Shown here in pieces: positions 28,915 through 39,389 of a stretch of DNA of 64,000 bases. Every line of letters begins with the position of its first letter. Position 1 is the stretch's first letter. Origin of the DNA: Liolophura sinensis. Taxonomy: Eukaryota; Mollusca; Polyplacophora; Chitonida; Chitonidae. Position numbers and translations under genes: made by a program. The notes under the pieces are model-generated. The model was given only the letters and a program-made list of their open reading frames with translations, was not told the DNA's origin and made no database searches. The DNA is taken from contig NC_088300.1 in NCBI RefSeq assembly GCF_032854445.1, forward strand, positions 48,353,682 to 48,417,681. Direction: 5' to 3'.

Positions 28915-29211
28915 CTACTTAACTGCTAAGCATGGTGATGATAAGAAGGTAACCACTTCAGGCATGCGCGTAACAGATCGTCTGAGTTAATTATGACGTG
29001 ACCAGTGTCCACATATAAGATAGCACAGCCATGAAAGGGTGATTAGAGAGTCCGTTTTAAAAGCTGGAGCTGGAGTTCCAGTCCGGTTATGCATGAAACT
29101 TCTAAGAAAAGGCAACATTGTACCCAATGTATACATTCAAAAATAAAGTATCCTATAGCAAGTTTAAAAAACACATCTTTTACTTTTGTGACGTTGCACA
29201 ACAAAGACACT

Positions 29212-29275
29212 GCAGTTCAATGGGAAACCCACGACCATCCGCAGGTTGCTGAGAGACCTTCCCACGTATGGGTCT
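29212..29275 (-). mobile_element. SINE internal fragment
   Basis: AAACCCACGACCATCCGCAG and the following GGTTGCTGAGAGACC match the SINE middle only. Confidence 0.7.
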
Positions 29276-29617
29276 GTTTCAAGCCGTCTTCCTAAATAAC
29301 TCAGGTAACATGTCTTTTCTATAAGTATTTAATGTGTATAGGTGTACTTTCTCATTTAGCTTGGCACGATATGGCTGACATATTGCCAATTGCGCGTTAA
29401 GCCTCAATCATCCATTCGCACTTGGAGCACGAAACAACAAACACAAAACGACTGGCGTTATGGGACGTCATACATGTATCATTGGCAAGGTACTTCAGTC
29501 ATATAGACCGCACTGTAACGTGTTAGCACCATGAAAGTAGCTGAAGTAATGTTGAACTCACATTACAAAAAAGCAAACTTTTTAAAATATTTTTTGAAAT
29601 ATAACACGGTACACTAC

Positions 29618-29645
29618 GGGGGGGGGGGGGGGGGGGGGGGGGGGG
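29618..29645 (+). repeat. Run of 28 G
   Basis: An uninterrupted G run able to form G-quadruplex structures. Its true length is uncertain because such runs are prone to sequencing error. Confidence 0.85.
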
Positions 29646-30089
29646 TAACCAGAGCAGCGACGACGGCGTGAAAGCTGGCAAATTATCACACATAACCTGT
29701 GAAATACAGCATCTTTTCAGTATGTCAGTTGTATTTTAAAAGTTTAAGTTTGGTCTTCGTACTATAAATGATAATTGTTTTAAGGTTTTTTTTTAATGTT
29801 TATGTCATTTCGTTGAATTTTTGATCTGTTCATTTTGATATTAAAGACCATGCTGTATCAGGCTGAGACATGTTGAGAGATTCTTGGTAAGATAATTCTG
29901 AAATGTTGCCGTCATGGCGTTAGGCCATTTCATTCCATCCATTCATACGTGTGATGTCTTGGTTTAATCCCATGCCTGGTCATGCATAACATTTCAACAA
30001 GTATTACATGGTGTACCTATTACCGTGTAATGACGACTCGGGCCCTTCTGGATAGACCACTGTTCTCTGCATTGAGCGTGTGATACGTT

Positions 30090-30182
30090 ACTATTCCTCC
30101 TACCATAATGCTGGCCGCCGTCGTATAAGTGAATATATTTTTTTAGCACAGCGTAAAACACCAGTTAAGTAAATAAATAAAT
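30090..30182 (+). mobile_element. SINE 3' fragment
   Basis: ACCATAATGCTGGCCGCCGT through the core to a TAAATAAATAAATAA tail. A second fragment in the same orientation begins about 50 bp downstream. Confidence 0.8.
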
Positions 30183-30235
30183 AATAAGTTACTATACTTT
30201 ACCCACGAAACTTAAAGAAAAGGAGACCGTAAGTG

Positions 30236-30395
30236 AGAAGGTCTGTCAGCAACCTGCGGATGGTCGTGGGTTTCCCCCGGGCTCTGCCCGGTTTCCACCC
30301 ACCATAATGCTGGCCTGCGTCGTATAAGTGAAATATTCTTGAGTACGGCGTAAAACACCAATCAAATAGATAAATAAATAAATAAATAAATAAAA
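30236..30395 (+). mobile_element. SINE 3' two-thirds
   Basis: It starts within the body (AAGGTCTGTCAGCAACCTGC) and runs to a long AAAT-repeat tail. Similarity to the full copies is high, so it is probably young. Confidence 0.85.
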
Positions 30396-30954
30396 GACGG
30401 GAATAAATAGTAGACCACACAAGTTGTTCGAGGCTATAAATCTTCTCCATTATCTGAGCCAATATACTGGTCAGAGGGATGTCATGCCTGTTATTTATGG
30501 CATGGCGGTACAGTGACGCAGCACTATAACGACATCGCTATTAGTACTTGCCTGCCACAAGCACGCATCTTCGAAATTATGCTAATATATACATTAAACC
30601 ACAAACAAATTAAATAAATGTGTGTCGTAGATATGGTGATAAGAGTGTTATTCCCAACAAAGAGTGAAACATTCCTGACACAGACTGAAACCATTTCGTG
30701 ATTCACCAAAGTTGCGCTAAAATGCATCAGAGAAGCCTGTTGTGAGCTCTATTCAGCGCAACGTCATCATGTGACGATTTTAACCTGAAGATCAAAGCTT
30801 CTCTTAATTTTAATGACACCAATGAATAAATCTGTTGAGCGTATATATTTGTGATTGAAAAGTACTTCTAAATTATATTGAAAATGTTTTGCAAGAATAT
30901 TAAGCATAGGATAGCTCTTAATCTCGAAGGCTAAACACCGGAAATCTCATTTCT

Positions 30955-31110
30955 CAAACCGGGCAGAGCGCGGGGAAAACCGACGACCATCCGCAGGTTG
31001 CTGTCAGACCTTTCCACGTACGAACGGAGAAGAAGCCAGCATGAGCTTGACTTGAACTCACAGTGACCGCATTGGTGAGAGACTCCTGGGTCATTACACT
31101 GTATTTGTGC
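30955..31110 (-). mobile_element. SINE fragment without tail
   Basis: It contains AAACCGGGCAGAGCGCGG through CTTGAACTCACAGTGACCGC to CTCCTGGGTCATTACAC. The 3' tail and the tRNA start are missing. Confidence 0.75.
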
Positions 31111-31256
31111 GCTTCAATATTTTAGACAATTGGGCTATACATGACATAAGATACATAGTGCCTTTAATTTTTCAAATATATTTAAAATGTATAATGTGGT
31201 CTTCGTATATGCATAATAAAAATCACACACGTCATCAATGTTTTCCTTAGCTTTTG

Positions 31257-31262
31257 TTTATT
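31257..31262 (-). promoter_or_regulatory. Polyadenylation signal of ferritin F3
   Basis: A minus-strand AATAAA 179 nt after the stop, matching the spacing in the other ferritins. Confidence 0.6.
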
Positions 31263-31440
31263 ATCTTCTTAACAGAAATGTTGTACATGGTACAGATCTG
31301 CAGATACTTTCACATGTTGCCTTCACAGTGAGAGGACACTGGATGCTAGGAGATGGAAATGAAATGTACGTTCTGTGTTGCGTAACGCTCTCTGCGTGTT
31401 AGCCATGATGTTTCCAGGACGAGGGCGGAAGTGGAACTCT

Positions 31441-34400
31441 CTAGTACTTGGAGTCCAGATCCTTGTCGAACAAGTATTCACCCAGACCGTCTCCAGTTCT
31501 CTTCAGGATAGTGATGTAATCAGACAGCTCCTTGATGGCGTGCACCTGTTCGTCCAGGTAGTTGTCCTCCAAGAATTTTTCGAACTGAAATAGAGAGAGA
31601 ATTATTTTAAAACTGGTCAATAACACACAGGAAATGCGTGTTCAGTGATGTTACTACTGCAGACATTTGTTTAAAAAATATTAATGCTCTAAAACGATCA
31701 TACAAAGTATTCTTAGATGTCAATCGAACTGAGCGTTTCAACGTCTTCAAATTTTTTTCGGTGAACATGTAGGCCTACTTTAAATATGATTTTAAAGCTA
31801 TTTCAGTGATACTACATGAAATGTAATCTTGGTTCTATACATAACAACTGACTGGACAACTTTGGACAGCGCGGTGCCCAATAAGAATGAATTTATTTCA
31901 CATCTTAATTGGAGAAATAGTAGTGTTTCTGGGTCAAAGTTAACATTAGAGGCTGATAAACATTATGTCATTTCCATATGAGTGATACTTTAGGCACTTT
32001 GATAGAACTACTTACATGAGGATCGTTGGTAGATCTGTGAAGTTTCAACAGCTCATCGTTCACATGGTGCTCAATGGTCAGGGCGTTCTCCATGGCCTGT
32101 TTGCCATTGAACCATTCGGGACGATTGGCCTGCAAAAACAAACGTTGATATGACATTACAGTACAGCTTACTCAGAGGATGTCTGAGAAAGTAGTCTAAA
32201 GACGGGATGTAATATCAATTTGAAGACGATATAAAGCAGCAGACTACGTATTGACTTCTCCAGACACATAAAATAATTGACTGCGTTTCGATGCCTTTTA
32301 TTTTGCGCTATATTTGAGTAATCAAAGCAGTGAGAATGGAGTAATCAAAGCAATGAGAATGAGCAATGGGAATGGAATGAAATCTATCAGAATTAAGCGA
32401 CAAGGCGTGTACATATTCATTGTTAATTAAAAAAGAATTCATTGTTAATTCAAAAGATAATTAACGAATTCTCGTGTTTACGTAATAGAAGTGTCGGCTT
32501 TTACTGCAAAGCATATTTAAGAAACTATTAATATATTCGAAACAATACCAGAATATCTCTAGTATGTGGTGTATATTGTAACAGTTGTTTGTTAATTTCT
32601 GGTTGGGCATAACAGCATGCAAATGCAAGAGACAGTTGTGTCTGTAAACTCACGGAGCAGGAAGACGGGTCACCTCCTGTGGCAGCAGCGGTAAATTCAC
32701 AAATCTGAAATGAAAAAAAAATGTTATGTAAGTATATATACATATATAAGTTGGGAATTATTTACACTACTTTTGCAATTGAAATCAGTTTTTTACAATT
32801 TTACTAATAGTTCAAGAGGAAAATCTAGCTTTGAGAATAATGCAGATAATGGCTTTGTACCTGAATTGGAAGACAAGCTCTGAACAGTGAGATCTCAGGA
32901 TTGAATCGTGCAACATTTGGGTTGGCGGCGGTTGTATGCCTTCATGTGTATTCTGTATACCCTGAGCTTTTGTAGTTTACCAAGGGCTCCGCCCAACTAC
33001 CATTATATAAGTGAGATGTTCTGGAGCAGATGTGCGATGGAAACAACTATATATGATATATCAACAAGTGAAGCAACCTACGCATGCGCTGGAGAGTTCT
33101 GCTGGTTTCTTCTCGTTGATCTTGTCACAGACGTCCTTGTACTGAAACATTATTATAAGAACGGTATGTTTAGAGCAGGTGAACGACAACTGAACATTGT
33201 ATGACGAAAGGCGAAATTGTATTGAGAAATATATTTGTTGTGGAGAATTCTTCCATACATTTTAACCCCTTCTTCCATACGATTGTGGTACTGTGGGAAA
33301 ACTCTATTGTGTTAAATCAAAATAAACATGTCATCAAATTTATATTTACAATTCTGGAAGGACTTTTACGTAAAACCTGCGGATGTTTTGGCACAAAAGA
33401 ATTGGGCTGCTTACGGTGATGTCCTTGAGCAGGAATCGGCAGCCGCGGGTGTTCATATACTCCATCAGTTTGTCCGCGTGATCCTTCTCCTCAGATGAGG
33501 CGTGCTTGAAGAAGTCCGCAAATCCGCTAAGAGCCACATCATCACGGCCAAAGTACCGGGCCTGTAAGAATGTCAAATTAAATATACGCTGTTGCTTAAT
33601 AAAATGTCATTTTGACAAAAAGGCGAATGAAAACAAATGTCCCTTCATGTTGTCTTTCTTGTATTTTCAGGACTGAAGTTTGCTGTATAAAACAGCTTTT
33701 TTCGAATACAAGTTTCGTGATAAACATGGTACAATCGCAATGAGTATGTGTTTATAGTAAAACACGACACATATTAACCCGGACAATACTGGGTGAAACC
33801 TAATGAAACCTACATTTTGTTTTTATTTAATTAATATTCGCCATCATGAACGAGAAAGTTATATATTCGCTATTTTCCTACATTCGAAAAAAAAAATGTA
33901 GTGCAGAACTAAACAAAATTTTGCCAGTGAACGAATGAAAATTTATGGTCATATTTGTTTATATTAGTATTTTGTGTTCATTTAAGGACATTTTCCCAAA
34001 AATTCTCCCCAAAAGTGTTTACTCACGTAACCGTGGTACAGGTAGCTGGCGTGTAACTCCAGGTTGATCTGATCGTTCATCTTCTCTATCAGGCTGTCCG
34101 AGAAAGCCGTGCATGTTAAACGCTTATCTGCAGGTTTGAGAAGGGTGGAACATAAAAATCAAAAAAAAAAAAAAAAACAAATCGCAAAACTCTAGTAAAA
34201 TAGAGTAAGGAATGGTATTCAGTTAGATAAAATCAGCTCTAAAATTACATCTTTTCATGTCTTCAACATACTGATATTCCTTACCATGAGTAACTTTCAT
34301 CGTTACTGGTATTGACTGCAGGATGACAATGACTATTGTCCAGATTGATATGAAGACGTATAGTTATATGTACAACCCTCTAAAGGTTGTCAGTTAAATG

Positions 34401-34570
34401 ACAAAGGAACTTTCAAAAAGTGGTTGCTCCTAATATATTGTCTGCCTTGAATGAATGGTTTTTTTTCTGCATAAAGAAAATTGAAATGCAATTGAAAGAA
34501 AAATAATCATCTTACCCTCGGCTGCCACAAAGGCCAAGCCCACAAAAGCTAAGACTAGTAAGACTTTCAT
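31441..34570 (-). CDS. Secreted ferritin F3, ferroxidase centre intact, near-duplicate of F2
   Basis: Seven exons in transcript order: 34570-34516, 34127-34027, 33561-33415, 33141-33082, 32704-32654, 32129-32016 and 31584-31441, encoding 223 residues. Exon sizes and phases equal those of F2, apart from a first exon 9 bp longer. [18 protein letters not shown] is the signal peptide. [11 protein letters not shown] (E27, Y34), [12 protein letters not shown] (E61, E62, H65), [12 protein letters not shown] (E107) and [12 protein letters not shown] (Q141) give a complete ferroxidase centre. The same two cysteine-bearing loop exons are present ([20 protein letters not shown]). A TATAAG-like box lies about 100 bp upstream of the start, near 34668. 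Introns share little visible similarity with those of F2, whereas exon 3 differs from that of F2 by only three bases. Confidence 0.95.
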
Positions 34571-34587
34571 GTTTGGTTCTCTAGTAT

Positions 34588-34608
34588 GGCGCTGATGCTT
34601 CTCGCTTC
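34588..34608 (-). promoter_or_regulatory. Leader block shared by F3 and F2
   Basis: The same 21 nt as at 27966-27986, here 17 nt upstream of the F3 start. The equal spacing in both genes argues for a retained leader or promoter element. Confidence 0.5.
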
Positions 34609-36054
34609 ACGTCAACCACAGCCAGATTACCTCGATATGAAGCGGGCTCTACGCGGACCGGACTTATATCAGACTGACCCGATGAGGTCAACCACCCAAC
34701 AGTCCTGCGCAGCATACAACACGTGACCACTCTATGTGCCTCTATCTAATCAACTTAACCAAGGTGGGCCCTATTGTTTTCGTCCTTGGGTCAATTTTTC
34801 GGTGTAATCAAACATCCTGGCAGGATTAGACGTTCAGAAGGTCAGATAACCTGCTATGAAGTCCCGCTTATCTACACCTGTGTGATGTTTTTCTTTACAT
34901 GTCAGTATAGCCGGTGTTGTGATTTAGAGATAACGAGACTTTCATTGTCTCTGGGGAAATTTGAACCAGAAGCTCTCTCCACACCCCCTGGAGACGATAA
35001 CATTTTGTTTTATTCTCCTGACTGAGGTTTATTATCAATGGTGGTGTATCGTCTCCACATTGGCAACGTTTTAATTGTACTCTCCCTGGGAATCAAAATT
35101 GTTTCCACAATAATAAAGCTTCAACTGAATGACACTCTCGCTGGAAACAATAACAGTTCATTCTACCATGTCAGAAAAGCTGACGTCATTGTTTTCACAG
35201 TTGTAAAGCTTTAATTGTAAGGTATGTTCACGAGGGTATATGCCAGTGTGTACAAGACTTAAGTGAAACGGGATATCGGAATGCTCTCCGTGCTCTTGCT
35301 TACAAATGCAAAGATCAAGTAATTGTTTCAAACAGATCTTGAAAAACACAGTATAGTAAAGTCAATCAATATCTGAATAGTAGGCCCTTTGGTATTGATT
35401 TTAGTTCTCCCTTTGTAGAAACATGTATTATATTGATATATGAGTACGGATGCGTTGGATACTATGTAATGGAAATTGACATCAGTTTTCTGATCACCAT
35501 TCAGTACAAAAACTAAGAAGTGCCGAACAAGTTTCAAATTGGTGTTGGCATGTCCGGATGTTGCATTTTGGTTTGCCTATATCGTTTGATGGAATTGATA
35601 AAGCCACACTCGAAAACTCTCAATCAGTGTTTGTTGTTCTCCTTGGTACAAAAATGTATCAGAATTATATTTTGTTGGTCAAGTAGAAAAGGACAAAACA
35701 AATGGTGAAGAATACCGAAAGTATTGTTCATTCCTGCTTTTACAATAGCGATTTGTGGGCAAATTGATAACGTGTCCCCCATCTATCAGCCGAGAACAAA
35801 GGTCAGTTTGGTTGATGTTTATTCCGCGGGAATATTTCTCCTGACTAGGCTGGTGTCTTATTATTTTACAACTATCACAATGTATATCGTCTCTCCTTAA
35901 ATTTAGGCGTTTGGTACAACTCACTGGAAAGGTGAGAATTCGACTTTCAATCACCGCTGAGTACAAAAAGCAAAAGTACCAAAGAGCTCCACATTGGTGT
36001 TTTCTGTTGTTGTGCTTTCTCGAAATTTGGTAATTTATGGAGTTGATATCATGA

Positions 36055-36880
36055 CTTCCATTCTCTCCATTATTGGCATTAGTCTTCCAATCTCTCCATT
36101 ATTGGCATTAGTCTTCCAATCTTTCCATTATTGGCATTAGTCTTCCAGTCTCTCCATTATTGGCATTAGTCTTCCAATCTCTCCACTATTGGAATTAGTC
36201 TTCAAATCTCTCCACTATTGGCATTAGTCTTCCAATCTCTCCACTATTGGCATTAGTCTTCCAATCTCTCCCCTATTGGCATTAGTCTTCCAATCTTTCC
36301 ATTATTGGCATTAGTCTTCTAATCTCTCCACTATTGGCATTATTCTTCCAATCTTTCCATTATTAGCATTAGTCTTACAATCTCTCCACTATTGGCATTA
36401 TTCTTCTAATCTCTCCACTATTGGCATTATTCTTCCAATCTTTCCATTATTAGCATTAGTCTTCCAATCTCTCCACTATTGGCATTATTCTTCCAATCTC
36501 TCCACTATTGGCGTTATTCTTCCAATCCTTCCATTATTGGCATTAGTCTTCCAATCTCTCCATTATTGGCATTAGTCTTCCAATCTCTCCATTATTGGCA
36601 TTAGTTTTCCAATCTCTCCACTATTGGCATTAGTCTTCCAATCTCTCCATTATTGGCATTAGTCTTCCAATCTCTCCATTATTGGCATTAGTCTTCCAAT
36701 CTCTCCCCTATTGGCATTAGTTTTCCAATCTCTCCACTATTGGCATTAGTCTTCCAATCTCTTCATTATTGGCATTAGTCTTCCAATCTCTCCATTATTG
36801 GCATTAGTTTTCCAATCTCTCCCCTATTGGCATTATTCTTCCAATCTCTCCATTATTGGCATTAGTCTTTCAATCTCTCC
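36055..36880. repeat. 29-bp minisatellite, about 28 copies
   Basis: The unit is TCTCTCCATTATTGGCATTA followed by GTCTTCCAA, with a strict 29-bp period. Common variants are CACTATTGG, CCCTATTGG, TTAGCATTAG and ATTATTCTTCC. The plus strand is pyrimidine-rich. Confidence 0.95.
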
Positions 36881-38383
36881 GTCCGTTAGTCTTATTTCTC
36901 CAAAGTGATTGAAGCCATATCTATTAGTCGCTCGATATAGTCGCTAAGAAGTAGAAATAGAAATATTTACCCCCACTCAACCCGATGTTGGGTCTAATCT
37001 AATGATCCACTATAGATCTGACTTTATATTGAGATTGGATTTTCCTCTTAACACAGAATTGAAGCAAACTAAACTTTTATTCAGAACTTTCCAGTATAAT
37101 GGATGGCATGTTGAAAATGTGCTCTAGTATGCCATAGTTTCATCGCCTGTGGGTGACAAAACTGATGGAAGAGAAAATATGCTGCATTTGATGTTGTTTA
37201 ACGATCTTCACATGGGAAGTTGACACTAATGTATTAAGCGACGACGTGTTCTGAGCTCATGCCTTTATTCTGATATGATGACAACGTTGTTAAAAGTTCA
37301 CTAAGACGATAACAAAGGACAGCAAAATGATATCGTCAGTATCAACAAAGGACTTTGATAAATTATCTGTCATCTCTATGGCTCAATCTAAACTCGGGTC
37401 TGCATATTTCATATCACCTTACTTTTATTATCAGATAGCTTGAACTATTTTAAAATGCACCATAATAAAAATAAAAACTGTATCAAAGCGATCAATAGCG
37501 GGTCTGAAGATCTCCATTAACTTCAAATCTTATCGCTTAGTAAAATGGAATATGCAATGTCATTGTCCATTGAAATTAGATCACGTAAACCGTGATGATG
37601 ATTATAATGTGCAGGTGTTTGGGTTTCACTGGTGATTTACGTATGTACGTCTATTATAATATGGGCATATCACTATCATATATAGCAAGGTGGACACCAG
37701 ACAAGTACAATTCTAACGTTCTCATGAGCTGCAGTAGAAATAAGCAGTACAAGGTGCTATCCTGTGTGGTCTTTATACTGTTTCTTTGCTATTCATAAAT
37801 AAAAATTCAGTTGCTCAGAAGTGTGTTAATTTATTAAAGCATAATATTTACTTCCCAATGATTCCCATAAAGTTCAATTTTCCAGAAAGTGACTGGTTGT
37901 AATGCTTAAGTCTGACCGTTCACATAAGATGACAGTCGTTAAAGTGTCACAGCCAATTATTTTGTGGATGAATCCATTTTGAATTTACCAGCATAAACCT
38001 TATGGTACCTCGAGTCTTGTAATTCAGGCATATTTTGTACTATTTGCTGAATTAAGGCTCAAGGGTTCATTCCCATCTCCGAGGTGACGATTTGTGTGCC
38101 AAGTGGTGAGGTAGCAGCCTACTCTACACAATGGGAGTATTACAGAAGAACAATGTTCAAGTCGCCATTGCTGTACCCAATTCTCAATAGTAGAAATCGT
38201 CATCGAGACGCGTTCGATCCCGCCCACCGGTCCCTCAGTGAGTTGCCTCTTCGCCAGTGACTCACTTAATCAGTTGTCAAGCCAGTAAGTCAGAATTCTC
38301 CACTTCGCCAATATTAAATGATAATAATGACTGATACGGGAGTCAGTATCATTGCAATATTCATTATGGAATTTTTTCAAGAA

Positions 38384-38459
38384 GTGCCTCTAAAATTCCA
38401 TTTTGCTTACAGCGGCTGTAGATGTCGATGTGAACTGTAATAATTGTCCAGCGGATTTG
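38384..38459 (+). repeat. 76-bp dispersed repeat, copy 1
   Basis: It matches 39771-39846 over 76 bp with only a few differences, starting GTGCCTCTAAAATTCCATTT and ending TGTCCAGCGGATTTG. It lies downstream of the F4 3' end. Confidence 0.8.
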
Positions 38460-39205
38460 CATGCATGAATTAAACAATGATTTTAGCCATATGGCGACAG
38501 CGTCGCGGTGTGCATAGAGCATGACTCTCCTAATTTTGCGCATACAGTGCTGCCTCATTGGAATATCATGACCATGACATCAAAGACTACACCTCATGCA
38601 CATAATTTCAGCCTGAGGTCTGTTGCGCACTATTGTCCTTGCGATGGCGTATTTTGGACAAACCGATAACGCATGCCATGGGTCACAAGAAAACAAACAG
38701 CTCTGCTTGAACCCGAGCCTTAGTTGCCCAAGGAAAATCATTGTTCTGACGAGTTTTCCCCGAAAGATTTATGCAGCATGACACAGTGATGAATGGTGGA
38801 TAATCTATTTTTGAATAAATTGCAGTATATGGCAGTATTTCAGCCATATCATGGCGAGATCTGTTTGAGATTTGACTGCTATATAAAGCATCAATAGCAG
38901 ATTACAGGTTGATTGTCCTAAGCCATGCCAAGAGTGAATGTTGATTTGATTTACCGTTATTTTCCCAGTAACACACAAAACAAAAAACAATGTATGAAAG
39001 TGGCCTCTTCGAAGTCAGTGCCTACGATACGAATGTTGTACACAACATCGTCCTAGAATCAACTTTGTGGGACGAGAGTCCGCGTCTCTTGTGAATGGAG
39101 GGCATCAGCAAATATCAGAATCGCGTTCGTGTTAATAAGCTAGAGAGTTTCTAGCGTCCAAAACTATAAATAAGTTGTTAAGACAATGCAAGTATTACAC
39201 GTGTT

Positions 39206-39211
39206 TTTATT
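39206..39211 (-). promoter_or_regulatory. Polyadenylation signal of ferritin F4
   Basis: A minus-strand AATAAA about 180 nt after the stop. Confidence 0.6.
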
Positions 39212-39389
39212 TTCAAATACACTTTGGGTTTGACAACCGAATATCTGCACTCTCTGTCTTGATGTAAAGCTGTCCACAGACGATCAGATGAATAGTCGGC
39301 TTCCTTCAAGCAGGAATTCTTCCACACTCAAACGTTGCGTGGCTTTTGAAACTTGGTGGCTACTTCCTGCTGGGAATGAGCAGTCAGAT

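Larger units (their letters stand above)
27987..31256. other. Intergenic region between F2 and F3
   Basis: It contains five SINE pieces and a 28-base G run, listed separately, and must hold the F2 promoter. No exon is supported. Confidence 0.6.
34609..39205. other. Intergenic region between F3 and F4
   Basis: It holds the F3 promoter, a 29-bp array (36.05-36.88 kb) and one copy of a 76-bp dispersed repeat. No supported exon. Confidence 0.6.

Noticed and set aside
36055-36880. Regular 29-bp repeats as a CRISPR array
   Set aside because: There are no unique spacers between repeats, and the surrounding genome is eukaryotic with introns and SINEs.
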